The translations under genes were made by a program, and so were the position numbers. Of a stretch of 16,606 nucleotides of DNA, positions 7,237 through 14,202 are shown piece by piece; positions within the stretch are counted from its first letter, which is position 1, and each line of letters opens with the position of its first letter. Origin of the DNA: an uncultured Bacilli bacterium (GTDB taxonomy: Bacteria; Bacillota_I; Bacilli_A; RF39; UBA660); assembly GCA_934119965.1 (NCBI GenBank), contig CAKOTA010000026.1, positions 1 to 16,606 of the forward strand. Reading direction: 5' to 3'. Below the pieces are notes generated by a model. It saw only the letters and a program-made list of their open reading frames with translations, did no database searches and was not told the DNA's origin.

Positions 7237-8053
7237 AGAAATAGAAAGAAGCATAATAAAAAAATATCGTAAAGAAATATGGAGCAAATTTGTTAAAGGT
7301 GTTCAAGAATATGAATTGATAAATGAAAATGATAATATAATGGTATGTATAAGTGGGGGCAAAGACTCATTTCTACTTGCCAAATGTATTCAAGAATTAG
7401 AAAGACATGGTAAAGTAAAATTTAAAGCTCACTATGTCGTAATGGATCCTGGATATAACGATTACAATAGAGATTACATATTAGACAATGCTAAAACATT
7501 AAATGTTCCAATTGAAATGTTTAATAGTGATATATTTGATGTGGTAGCAAACATTGATTCAAAAAGTCCTTGTTATATGTGTGCTAGAATGCGTAGAGGA
7601 TATCTATATAATAAAGCTAAAGAACTAGGATGCAATAAAATTGCTTTAGGACATCACTTTGATGACGTAATAGAAACAACATTACTTTCAATGTTTTATG
7701 GTTCTGAAATAAAAACAATGATGCCAAAATTACATTCAGATAACTTTGAAGGAATAGAACTAATTAGACCACTTTATTTAGTAAAAGAAGAAGATATTAT
7801 TTCTTGGAAAAAATTTAACGAGCTAACATTTATTAATTGTGCTTGTAGATTTACTGAAGGATGTTCTTTGATAAATGATGGAACAAGCAAAAGAAAAGAA
7901 ATAAAAGAATTAATTAAAAATTTAAGAAAAATAAATAAAAATGTTGATTATAATATTTTTAAAAGTATGGATAACATCAATCTTAATTGTGTTTTAGGGA
8001 CTAAAAAAGATGGAAAATATAAAAGTTTCTTAGATGAATATGAAAGGAAGTAA
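7223..8053 (+). CDS. ttcA: TtcA-like tRNA 2-thiocytidine(32) synthetase (PP-loop ATPase)
   Basis: TtcA adenylates and thiolates C32 of tRNA using an Fe-S cluster. The protein has the PP-loop SGGKDS (44-49), the cluster motif PCYMCARMRRGYLY (116-129; C117 and C120), GHHFDDVIET (143-152), LSMFYGSEIKTMMPKLHSD (155-173), and a third cysteine region INCACRFTEGC (C206, C208, C214) where E. coli TtcA has PCNLC. Length is 276 residues from the ATG at 7223, chosen because AAGGAG lies at 7207-7212. An upstream TTG (7193) and ATG (7214) keep the frame but are before or one base from that site. The start lies inside the last codons of the cysteine desulfurase, implying coupling to the sulfur donor. Other PP-loop thiolases are less likely because the CxxCxRxRRG block is specific to the TtcA group. 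Confidence 0.8.
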   Translation: MEKYKEIERSIIKKYRKEIWSKFVKGVQEYELINENDNIMVCISGGKDSFLLAKCIQELERHGKVKFKAHYVVMDPGYNDYNRDYILDNAKTLNVPIEMFNSDIFDVVANIDSKSPCYMCARMRRGYLYNKAKELGCNKIALGHHFDDVIETTLLSMFYGSEIKTMMPKLHSDNFEGIELIRPLYLVKEEDIISWKKFNELTFINCACRFTEGCSLINDGTSKRKEIKELIKNLRKINKNVDYNIFKSMDNINLNCVLGTKKDGKYKSFLDEYERK

Positions 8054-8055
8054 AA

Positions 8056-8532
8056 ATGAAAAGAGAAGATTATATTAGCTGGGATGAATACTTTATGGGA
8101 ATAGCAATTTTGTCAACTTATAGAAGTAAAGATCCTAATACTCAAGTTGGAGCTTGCATTGTAAATGATGAGAATAAAATTGTATCTATCGGTTATAATG
8201 GTTCTCCAAGAGGACTAAACGATGATGATATGCCTTGGGAAAGGAAAGGCGATTTTATAAATACTAAATATGCCTATGTTTGTCATAGTGAATTGAATGC
8301 CATTTTAAACTATAATGGTAGTTTAAAAGGAACAAGAATATATGTGACACTATTTCCTTGTAATGAATGTGCTAAAGCAATAGTCCAAGCAGGAATAAAA
8401 GAAGTAATATATTTAAGTGACAAATATAATGGAACTGAATCTAATATCGTAAGTAAAAAAATACTAGATTCTGTAGGTATCAAATATCGCGAATATACAA
8501 AAACAAATAAAAAAATTAATATAGAATTATAG
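8056..8532 (+). CDS. Deoxycytidylate (dCMP) deaminase
   Basis: dCMP deaminase converts dCMP to dUMP, the precursor of dTMP. The 158-residue protein has the zinc cytidine-deaminase fold: HSELNAIL (77-84; ligand H77, proton shuttle E79) and PCNECAK (101-107; ligands C102 and C105). SKDPNTQVGACIV and IGYNGSPRGLND upstream are typical of the dCMP deaminase/ComEB group. The start follows AAAGGAAG, and the gene begins two bases after ttcA, so it belongs to the same transcript, although its role (pyrimidine deoxynucleotide supply) differs from the tRNA-modification genes before it. The frame closes with TAG. No terminator hairpin is seen after it, so transcription may run into the AI-2E gene. Confidence 0.9.
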   Translation: MKREDYISWDEYFMGIAILSTYRSKDPNTQVGACIVNDENKIVSIGYNGSPRGLNDDDMPWERKGDFINTKYAYVCHSELNAILNYNGSLKGTRIYVTLFPCNECAKAIVQAGIKEVIYLSDKYNGTESNIVSKKILDSVGIKYREYTKTNKKINIEL

Positions 8533-8549
8533 TAAAAAAATAATAAATT

Positions 8550-8558
8550 TGGTATAAT
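8550..8558 (+). promoter_or_regulatory. Extended -10 promoter for the AI-2E permease gene
   Basis: TGGTATAAT gives TG plus a consensus TATAAT (8553-8558). No convincing -35 is visible (TAGTAA at 17-base spacing). The -10 lies 17 bases before the start codon, so the leader would be about 10 bases and consist of the AGGTGA site. Confidence 0.6.
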
Positions 8559-8575
8559 AAACTTAGGTGATGAAA

Positions 8576-9706
8576 ATGTTTAAGAAAAAAAACGACGAAC
8601 TAAACATTGAAAAAATCAATGATTCAGTTAGTTTATTAAATAAAATACTTAGAATTATGTTTGTTTTAATTATTATTATAGGTGTTTATTTAGGAATTAA
8701 ACTAATTCAAGAATTAAAAATAAAAGATATAATAATTGATATTTTAAAGATAATAGCGCCTGTATTTATTGGATTATTTGTTGCTTGGTTATTTGATCCA
8801 TTAGTCAAAAAAATGCAACGAAAAGGAATTAAAAGAGGTATAGGAGCAATTATAGTTTATATCGTATTTATATCACTATTAATTATCTTAATAGCTGCTA
8901 TAATTCCAATTCTTACAGAACAAATAAATGATTTTGTTAAAACAATACCATCAATATTTACTATAATTACTGATTGGTTAAAAGATATTACTAAAGGAAT
9001 AAATATTGAAGGTATAGATATAAATAACTTCACAACCGAAGTAACAAATAAATTAGGTTCATTTGCCACTAGTTTGGCTCAATCATTACCTAATTTAACT
9101 GTTAATTTCCTAAAAAGCTTCTTTTCAGGAATATTAACATTTGTAATTGGATTAATAATAGGGTTCTATTTCCTTATTGGATTTGATAACGCTGGAGAAT
9201 TAATAATAACTTTATTTCCTAAAAATATCCAAAAAGATACTAGGGAATTAACAAATGAAGTAAATAATTCGTTTAGGAGATTTGTTGAAGGAGCATTATT
9301 AGATGCAACATTTGTATTTATAATAACTTCAATAGCATTTGCCATTGTCGGATTAAAAGCTCCTTTATTATTTGGATTATTCTGTGGTATTACAAATGTT
9401 ATTCCATATGCTGGACCTTATATTGGTGGAGCACCAGCTGTAATAGTTGGTTTTTCACAAGGACCACTAACCGGGGTTTTAACACTACTTTCAGTAGTAG
9501 TAATTCAATTCTTAGAAGGAAATTTTTTACAACCAGTTATTATGAGCAAAACAACAAAATTGCATCCAGTAACAATAATAACAGGATTATTAATATTTGG
9601 ACATTTCTTTGGTATAATCGGTATGGTTATTTCAACGCCAATAATCGCAGCCGTTAAATCAATATTTATGTTCTTTAATGAAAAATATGAAATAATAAAT
9701 CTATAA
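8576..9706 (+). CDS. AI-2E family transporter (PF01594-type membrane permease)
   Basis: The 376-residue integral membrane protein has hydrophobic segments at about residues 26-45, 53-73, 90-112, 180-203, 243-262, 265-290, 303-322 and 338-372, with a soluble, amphipathic stretch (about 113-180) between the third and fourth. The signature NVIPYAGPYIGGAP (274-287) and LEGNFLQPVIMSKTTKLHPV (323-342) are diagnostic of the AI-2E/YdbI-YtvI group. Substrates of this family are varied (export of the signal AI-2, Na+/H+ antiport) and cannot be read from sequence. The ATG at 8576 is preferred over in-frame GTG 8567 and ATG 8570, because those lie within the AGGTGA ribosome site. It stands alone between the dCMP deaminase gene and the T-box leader. 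Confidence 0.9.
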   Translation: MFKKKNDELNIEKINDSVSLLNKILRIMFVLIIIIGVYLGIKLIQELKIKDIIIDILKIIAPVFIGLFVAWLFDPLVKKMQRKGIKRGIGAIIVYIVFISLLIILIAAIIPILTEQINDFVKTIPSIFTIITDWLKDITKGINIEGIDINNFTTEVTNKLGSFATSLAQSLPNLTVNFLKSFFSGILTFVIGLIIGFYFLIGFDNAGELIITLFPKNIQKDTRELTNEVNNSFRRFVEGALLDATFVFIITSIAFAIVGLKAPLLFGLFCGITNVIPYAGPYIGGAPAVIVGFSQGPLTGVLTLLSVVVIQFLEGNFLQPVIMSKTTKLHPVTIITGLLIFGHFFGIIGMVISTPIIAAVKSIFMFFNEKYEIINL

Positions 9707-9707
9707 T

Positions 9708-9892
9708 AAAGAAAAAGTAATATATAAATTTTTATAGAAAGTTAGTGGTTGATGGAAACTAACAAAATTTATATATGAAAAGCTATCTTTTAGAGCATTA
9801 AAAAATGCCGGGTAATACTCGTTATAAAAATTAAGAAAAAAATAGGATGGTACCACGGCTAATTCGTTCCTAATTAGAAGTGGTATCTTTTT
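9708..9892 (+). promoter_or_regulatory. T-box riboswitch, alanine-specific (GCU specifier)
   Basis: All T-box parts can be traced. Stem I has a lower helix AAAGA/TCTTT (9708-9712 with 9786-9790), AGTA on the 5' side of the specifier loop (9716-9719), a perfect 13-bp helix 9719-9731 with 9764-9776, and a GTTAGT/ACTAAC apical hairpin. The 3' side of the specifier loop carries GAA then GCT (9782-9784) followed by A: an alanine codon. A GCATT/AATGC hairpin (9795-9808) and a CGGGT/ACTCG hairpin follow. The T-box sequence AGGATGGTACCACGG spans 9844-9858; its UGGU (9848-9851) fits a tRNA ending A-CCA, as tRNA-Ala does. The competing terminator pairs 9849-9856 with 9880-9887 plus CTAATT/AATTAG, then five T. 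Uncharged tRNA-Ala should stabilise the antiterminator and switch on the kinase-like gene, alaS and the HD gene. A TATAAT at 9702-9707 is too close to be certain as its promoter. Confidence 0.93.
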
Positions 9893-9907
9893 ATATGGAG
9901 GTTTAAA

Positions 9908-10453
9908 ATGGAAAATAAAAATCCTAAAATAATAATCCTTAGTGGAAAAGCAAGAGCAGGTAAGGATACAACTATGAATTTTTTAAATGAAATATACAAC
10001 AATATTATTCAACTACAATATGGTTCTTATATAAAAGAATATGCTAAAAAAATAAGTAACTGGGATGGTAGTGAAGAAACTAAACCTAGAGAATTGTTAC
10101 AACAATTAGGCACAAATATAATAAGAGAAAACATAGACAATAAATTTTTTGTAAAAAAAATGATTGATGATATAAAAGTTTATTCTTATTTCTTTGACAC
10201 TATCGTAATAAGTGACGCTAGATTTAAAATAGAAATTGATGACATTAAAAACACATTTAATAATGTAATAGCAGTCCGTATTGAAAGACCAAATTTTGAT
10301 AACGGATTAACATTAGAACAAAAGAAACATCCATCAGAAATAGATTTGGACGATTATAATAAATTTGATTATAAATTAATAAATGATGGGACTTTAGAAG
10401 ATTTAAAAAAGAAAGTAGAAAAATTAGTAGAGGTGATAGAAAATGAATCTTAA
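9908..10453 (+). CDS. Deoxynucleotide monophosphate kinase-like P-loop protein
   Basis: The 181-residue protein has a P-loop near the N-terminus, LSGKARAGKDTT (11-22), where GKD is typical of phage-type dNMP kinases (T4 gp1-like) and related nucleotide kinases. Further along are RELLQQLGTNIIRE (61-74), the acidic strand end VISDARF (100-106) and HPSEIDLDD (141-149), all in the order seen in that group. The inferred role is phosphorylation of deoxynucleoside monophosphates; a dephospho-CoA-kinase-like alternative cannot be excluded. A GGAGG site lies 6 bases before the start. It is the first gene after the alanine T-box, and its last 11 bases overlap alaS, whose ribosome site AGGTGA is inside its 3' end. 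Thus an alanine-starvation signal should control this kinase. Confidence 0.7.
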   Translation: MENKNPKIIILSGKARAGKDTTMNFLNEIYNNIIQLQYGSYIKEYAKKISNWDGSEETKPRELLQQLGTNIIRENIDNKFFVKKMIDDIKVYSYFFDTIVISDARFKIEIDDIKNTFNNVIAVRIERPNFDNGLTLEQKKHPSEIDLDDYNKFDYKLINDGTLEDLKKKVEKLVEVIENES

Positions 10454-12191
10454 AGACTTATATATAAACTTTTTCGTTAGTAAAGGACATAAATGGATAC
10501 CAAGTGCTCCTGTAGTACCAGAAAATGATCCATCAGTATTATTTAATACAGCTGGTATGCAACCACTTATTCCATATTTAACAGGGCAACCACATCCATA
10601 TGGAACAAGATTATGTGATTATCAAAAATGTATTCGTACAAACGACTTAGATAGTATTGGTGACAAAACACATCATACATTCTTTGAAATGCTAGGAAAT
10701 TGGAGTCTAGGCGACTATTTTAAAGAAGAAAGTATTAATTACAGTTTTGAATTTTTAACAAAGATATTAAATATTCCTGTCGATAGATTAGCAGTTACAG
10801 TTTTCGAAGGAGACAAAGATATTCCAAGAGATGAAGTAAGCGCTAACGTATGGAAAAGCTTAGGTATTAAAGAAGATCGAATAGCTTACCTAGATGCATC
10901 AAATAATTTTTGGATAGCTGGGACATCTGGACCTTGTGGTGGAGATACTGAAATATTCTATTTTAGAAGTAGTGATGAAATACCTGAAAAATTTGATCCT
11001 GAAGATGATAGATGGGTAGAAATTTGGAATAATGTTTTTATGCAATACTATAAAGATGAATCTGGAAAAGTAACTGAATTACCTAAAAAAAATGTTGACA
11101 CAGGTATGGGATTAGAAAGAGTTGCTGCTGTTTTAGAAGGTGTAGATGATAACTATATGTCTTCTGTATGGAAAGATGTAATTGAACTTATAGAAAAAAT
11201 ATCTAATCTTCCATATCAAGGCAATGAAGAATCAATGAGAATAATTGCTGACCATATAAGAACTGCAGTATTTATTTCTGCTGATCCAGCTGGTATTAAA
11301 CCATCTAATACAGATCAAGGATATATTTTGAGAAGATTGATAAGAAGAGCCATTAGACACGCTAAAAAATTAAATATTGATATAAATTCTGATTGGGAAC
11401 AACAAATAGCTAACCTAATAATGGATAAATATGAAAAATATTATAATGAAATTAAAGAAAATAGAGATATCGTTTTAGATGTTTTAAAAACTGAAAAAAC
11501 TAAATTCAATCGTACATTAGAAAAAGGATTAAGAGAATTCGAAAAAATAACAGCAAATTTAGATGGAAAATTAAATAAAGATTTAGCATTTAAATTATAT
11601 GACACTTATGGATTTCCGATTGAATTAACTGTTGAATTAGCTAAAGAATTAAATATCGAAGTAGACGTTGTAGGATTTAAAGAAAAATTTAAAGCTCATC
11701 AAGAATTATCAAGAACAGCATCAAGTGGTAAATTTAAAGGTGGTTTAGCTGGAAACTCTGAAATTGAAACAAGATATCATACAGCAACTCATTTATTAAA
11801 TGCTGCATTAAAAGTAACAGTTAGCAAGGATGTTCATCAAAAAGGTTCAAATATAACAGATGAAAGAATGCGTTTTGATTTTAGTTGTGATCATAAGTTA
11901 ACTGATGAAGAAAAGCAAAAGACAGAAGATTTAGTAAATGAATGGATTAAAGAAGGTCTACCTGTTATTAAAGAAGAAATGAAAAAGGAAGATGCTATCA
12001 AATCAGGGGCTGAATGTATGTTTATTGAAAAATATCCAGACATTGTAACTGTATATAGTATTGGTGATGTATCTAAGGAATTATGTGGTGGTCCTCACGT
12101 TTCTAATACTAGTGAATTAGGACATTTTAAAATCAAAAAAGAAGAAGCTAGTAGTGCTGGAGTAAGAAGAATTAAAGCAGTATTAGAATAG
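10443..12191 (+). CDS. alaS: Alanine--tRNA ligase, short form lacking the beta-barrel and C-Ala domains
   Basis: AlaRS charges tRNA-Ala. The class II catalytic core and tRNA-recognition domain span about residues 1-430, with VLFNTAGMQPLIPYLTG (32-48), HHTFFEMLGNWSLGDYFK (77-94), GPCGGDTEIFY (163-173), NVDTGMGLERVAAV (217-230), and ADHIRTAVFISADPAGIKPS (269-288). Editing-site zinc ligands are kept: H446 and H450 in RYHTATH, C548 and H552 in CGGPHV. Total length is 582 residues against roughly 870 for common bacterial AlaRS. From remembered E. coli numbering (H564, C666), the editing motifs are shifted by 118 residues, so the missing part is the beta-barrel region before the editing domain plus the whole C-terminal DHHA1/C-Ala domain. 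The TAG stop is part of the next gene's ribosome site. The end matches the natural finish of the editing domain (GVRRIKA), so this is a compact form and not a broken gene. Confidence 0.93.
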   Translation: MNLKDLYINFFVSKGHKWIPSAPVVPENDPSVLFNTAGMQPLIPYLTGQPHPYGTRLCDYQKCIRTNDLDSIGDKTHHTFFEMLGNWSLGDYFKEESINYSFEFLTKILNIPVDRLAVTVFEGDKDIPRDEVSANVWKSLGIKEDRIAYLDASNNFWIAGTSGPCGGDTEIFYFRSSDEIPEKFDPEDDRWVEIWNNVFMQYYKDESGKVTELPKKNVDTGMGLERVAAVLEGVDDNYMSSVWKDVIELIEKISNLPYQGNEESMRIIADHIRTAVFISADPAGIKPSNTDQGYILRRLIRRAIRHAKKLNIDINSDWEQQIANLIMDKYEKYYNEIKENRDIVLDVLKTEKTKFNRTLEKGLREFEKITANLDGKLNKDLAFKLYDTYGFPIELTVELAKELNIEVDVVGFKEKFKAHQELSRTASSGKFKGGLAGNSEIETRYHTATHLLNAALKVTVSKDVHQKGSNITDERMRFDFSCDHKLTDEEKQKTEDLVNEWIKEGLPVIKEEMKKEDAIKSGAECMFIEKYPDIVTVYSIGDVSKELCGGPHVSNTSELGHFKIKKEEASSAGVRRIKAVLE

Positions 12192-12198
12192 GTGATAT

Positions 12199-13314
12199 AT
12201 GAATTCAATATTAAAAAATGAAATGTTAAAGAATGAATTATATTTGAAAGAATATGCTAGTAAGAATAGTGATGCAATTCATTTAAAAGAATATGAAGAA
12301 GATATAAGACCAGCCTATTTTAGGGATATAGATAGAATAATCCATTCTTCAGCTTACACTAGATATTTAGATAAAACTCAAGTATTTAGTTTAGTCAATA
12401 ATGATAATATTACCAAAAGAATAGTTCACGTTAGCCTAGTTTCTAAGTTAGCCAGAACAATAGGTAGAGCTTTGTCATTAAATGAAGATTTAATTGAAGC
12501 TATTGCTTTAGGTCACGATTTAGGTCACGTTCCTTTTGGCCATACTGGTGAAAGAATTTTAAATGAGTTAAGTTTGAAATATGATAATACTTATTTTAAT
12601 CATAATGTTCAAAGTGTAAGATTACTTATGAATTTAGAAAATGATGGTAACGGTCTTAATTTAACTTTACAAACTTTAGATGGTATTTTATGTCACAATG
12701 GAGAATTTGTTTTAGAAAAATATCGCCCCAAAGAAAAGAATATTAAAATATTTTTAGAAGAATACGAAAAATGCTATACTGATAAATTACAAGTAAGTAA
12801 ATTAGTACCTATGACTTTAGAAGGTTGTGTTGTTAGAATTAGTGATGTTATCGCTTATATTGGTAGAGATATAGAAGATGCTACAAGACTTAAATTAATT
12901 AAGAAAGAAGATATTCCGTCATCTATTACTGATGTATTAGGCAGTGATAATAGAACGATTGTAAATACTATTCTTTTAGATGTAATTAATAATAGTTTAA
13001 ATAAAGATTATATTAGAATGTCTGATAATATATTTAATGCATTGGTCGAACTAAAAAAATTCAACTATGAGAATATTTATAATAAAGCAAATAGTAAAGA
13101 ACAAATAGAAATATATAGAAATATGTTTAGTTATTTATTTGAGTTTTATTTAAAAAATATTAATGATTTAAATAATGATATTAATGTTGTTTTCTTAAAT
13201 GATATGAGTGACGAATATTTAAAAAATACGAGTGATACTAGAAAAGTAATCGACTATATTGCTGGTATGACTGATGAATTTTTTATGAAACAATATGATA
13301 AATATAAATTATAA
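12199..13314 (+). CDS. dGTPase-like HD-domain dNTP triphosphohydrolase
   Basis: The 371-residue protein belongs to the Dgt/SAMHD1-type HD group that removes triphosphate from dNTPs. It shows RDIDRIIHSSAYTRYLDKTQ (42-61), H77 in RIVHVSLVSKLART, the metal pair H106-D107 in ALGHDLGHVPFGHTGE (103-118), FNHNVQSVRLL (133-143), and D216 in RISDVIAYIGRDIEDA (213-228). The C-terminal ~130 residues are helical and not diagnostic. Preferred substrate and allosteric control cannot be read. AGGTGA (12190-12195) overlaps the alaS stop; the ATG follows 3 bases later, so this gene is co-transcribed with the T-box, dNMP kinase-like and alaS genes. With the kinase and the dCMP deaminase it suggests control of deoxynucleotide pools. 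A terminator follows immediately. Confidence 0.88.
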   Translation: MNSILKNEMLKNELYLKEYASKNSDAIHLKEYEEDIRPAYFRDIDRIIHSSAYTRYLDKTQVFSLVNNDNITKRIVHVSLVSKLARTIGRALSLNEDLIEAIALGHDLGHVPFGHTGERILNELSLKYDNTYFNHNVQSVRLLMNLENDGNGLNLTLQTLDGILCHNGEFVLEKYRPKEKNIKIFLEEYEKCYTDKLQVSKLVPMTLEGCVVRISDVIAYIGRDIEDATRLKLIKKEDIPSSITDVLGSDNRTIVNTILLDVINNSLNKDYIRMSDNIFNALVELKKFNYENIYNKANSKEQIEIYRNMFSYLFEFYLKNINDLNNDINVVFLNDMSDEYLKNTSDTRKVIDYIAGMTDEFFMKQYDKYKL

Positions 13315-13339
13315 TACTAGTTATTGCTAGTATTTTCTT
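13313..13339 (+). terminator. Intrinsic terminator of the alaS operon
   Basis: An 8-bp perfect stem AATACTAG/CTAGTATT (13313-13320 with 13327-13334), 6-base loop, and a TTTTCTT tail. It starts inside the stop codon of the HD-hydrolase gene. Confidence 0.75.
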
Positions 13340-13357
13340 ATAATGTAGAATGAAAAT

Positions 13358-13386
13358 TTGACAATAAAAAATACTTTTGTTAAAAT
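13358..13386 (+). promoter_or_regulatory. Strong promoter of the 13422 gene
   Basis: Consensus TTGACA (13358-13363), 17-base spacer, TAAAAT (13381-13386). Predicted start near 13393, giving a leader of about 30 bases with an AAGGGGA ribosome site (13407-13413). Confidence 0.8.
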
Positions 13387-13421
13387 ACTCACCATAAAAT
13401 TCAAAAAAGGGGATATGTTAT

Positions 13422-14060
13422 ATGGAGTGTGTTTTAATAGAAGAAAAATATATTAAAGAATATATAGTAAGTAAATTAAATAAAATTAAAAATGATAGTA
13501 TAGATGTAATTGATGCTAGATATCACCATAATACAGATTATGCTGATACACCATCAATAATAAAATATGGCATTTTATCGTTAGAATCTATCAATAATTT
13601 AAGAATAAGAGAATATTCAAAAGACTTGTTAAGTACTATGGACGATACAAGTTCACATATAAATGGTAAAAATGGGATATCTTTAGCAGTTGTTGGATTA
13701 ACTGATTTGTATAAAGATGAATTTGAATATGATCCTTTCGATATGTCTAGAGTAGATTTATTAATAACAAGTAAATTAAAAGCCTCAAGAAATAGTACTA
13801 ATTATGGTAACGAATTTATTTCATATAGTGATATTAATCCTAATATGATAAAATCAATTGATATAAGAATGTTAGAATACCTAAAAAATATTAAAGATAT
13901 AAACGAATTAATAAAAAAATATAATTATCTAAGAGAAATAGCAATAGAATTAAAAAGAAACTCATTAGATATACCTATTAGGGAAATGTCTACAAAAAAT
14001 AATATTTTATTAGATAAAGATAAATTAATAGCTGAGCCTGTTTTAAAACTTAAAAAATAA
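13422..14060 (+). CDS. Hypothetical protein, possible ADP-ribosyltransferase-like fold
   Basis: No characterised family is recognised with confidence in this 212-residue soluble protein. Three blocks, in order, resemble the H-Y/S-E layout of ADP-ribosyltransferase-like folds (KptA, DarT, PARP type): ARYHHNTDY followed by SIIKYGILSL (32-54; H36, then a small helix and strand), NGISLAVVGL (84-93), and NYGNEFISYSDINPNMIKSI (127-146; E131 followed by an Ile-x-Pro-x-x-Ile-x-x-Ile turn). VDLLITSKLKASR (111-123) is a further strand. The C-terminal third is helical and charged. ATG 13422 follows AAGGGGA at 8-base spacing. It stands alone, between two terminators, under its own near-consensus promoter, with no adjacent antitoxin- or macrodomain-like gene. 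The fold proposal is inference from pattern and should be treated as a hypothesis; the gene itself is secure. Confidence 0.6.
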   Translation: MECVLIEEKYIKEYIVSKLNKIKNDSIDVIDARYHHNTDYADTPSIIKYGILSLESINNLRIREYSKDLLSTMDDTSSHINGKNGISLAVVGLTDLYKDEFEYDPFDMSRVDLLITSKLKASRNSTNYGNEFISYSDINPNMIKSIDIRMLEYLKNIKDINELIKKYNYLREIAIELKRNSLDIPIREMSTKNNILLDKDKLIAEPVLKLKK

Positions 14061-14078
14061 TATAAAATAAGTTTATTA

Positions 14079-14118
14079 AAAAGAAAAAATACTAACAATA
14101 AATAGTGTTTTTTCTTTT
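14079..14118 (+). terminator. Intrinsic terminator after the 13422 gene
   Basis: A 16-bp stem with one G-U pair (14079-14094 with 14103-14118) and an 8-base loop. The A-rich left and T-rich right arms make it work as a terminator in either direction. Confidence 0.75.
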
Positions 14119-14142
14119 GGCTATATAACCATTAACCAAAAT

Positions 14143-14171
14143 TTGACAAAACATTTGAATGGTGCTAGAAT
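14143..14171 (+). promoter_or_regulatory. Strong extended -10 promoter of the acyltransferase gene
   Basis: Consensus TTGACA (14143-14148), 17-base spacer ending in TGC, TAGAAT (14166-14171). The 12-base block AAAATTTGACAA at 14138-14149 is identical to that at 13353-13364 in the previous gene's promoter. Predicted leader about 25 bases. Confidence 0.8.
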
Positions 14172-14202
14172 ATGCCTTAATATTAAAGGAAAAGGGGAAT
14201 TT

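Noticed and set aside
665..9069. Open frames on the minus strand at 665-946, 1278-1508, 1561-1767, 3178-3510, 5195-5395, 5654-5869 and 8857-9069
   Set aside because: All lie opposite well-supported genes, have no ribosome sites of note, and encode compositionally biased sequences with no recognisable domains.
9702..9707. TATAAT overlapping the AI-2E permease stop as the T-box promoter
   Set aside because: Transcription would start around 9713, after the 5' strand of the lowest part of Stem I (9708-9712), and only a weak -35 (ATGAAA at 9678) is present; kept as a remark only.
10443..12191. alaS as a truncated pseudogene
   Set aside because: All catalytic and editing motifs are intact, the frame ends cleanly after the editing domain, and the next gene's ribosome site overlaps its stop.
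14143..14202. TTG at 14143 as the acyltransferase start
   Set aside because: This TTG is the first half of a consensus TTGACA -35 element, and a strong AAAGGGGA site supports ATG 14203.
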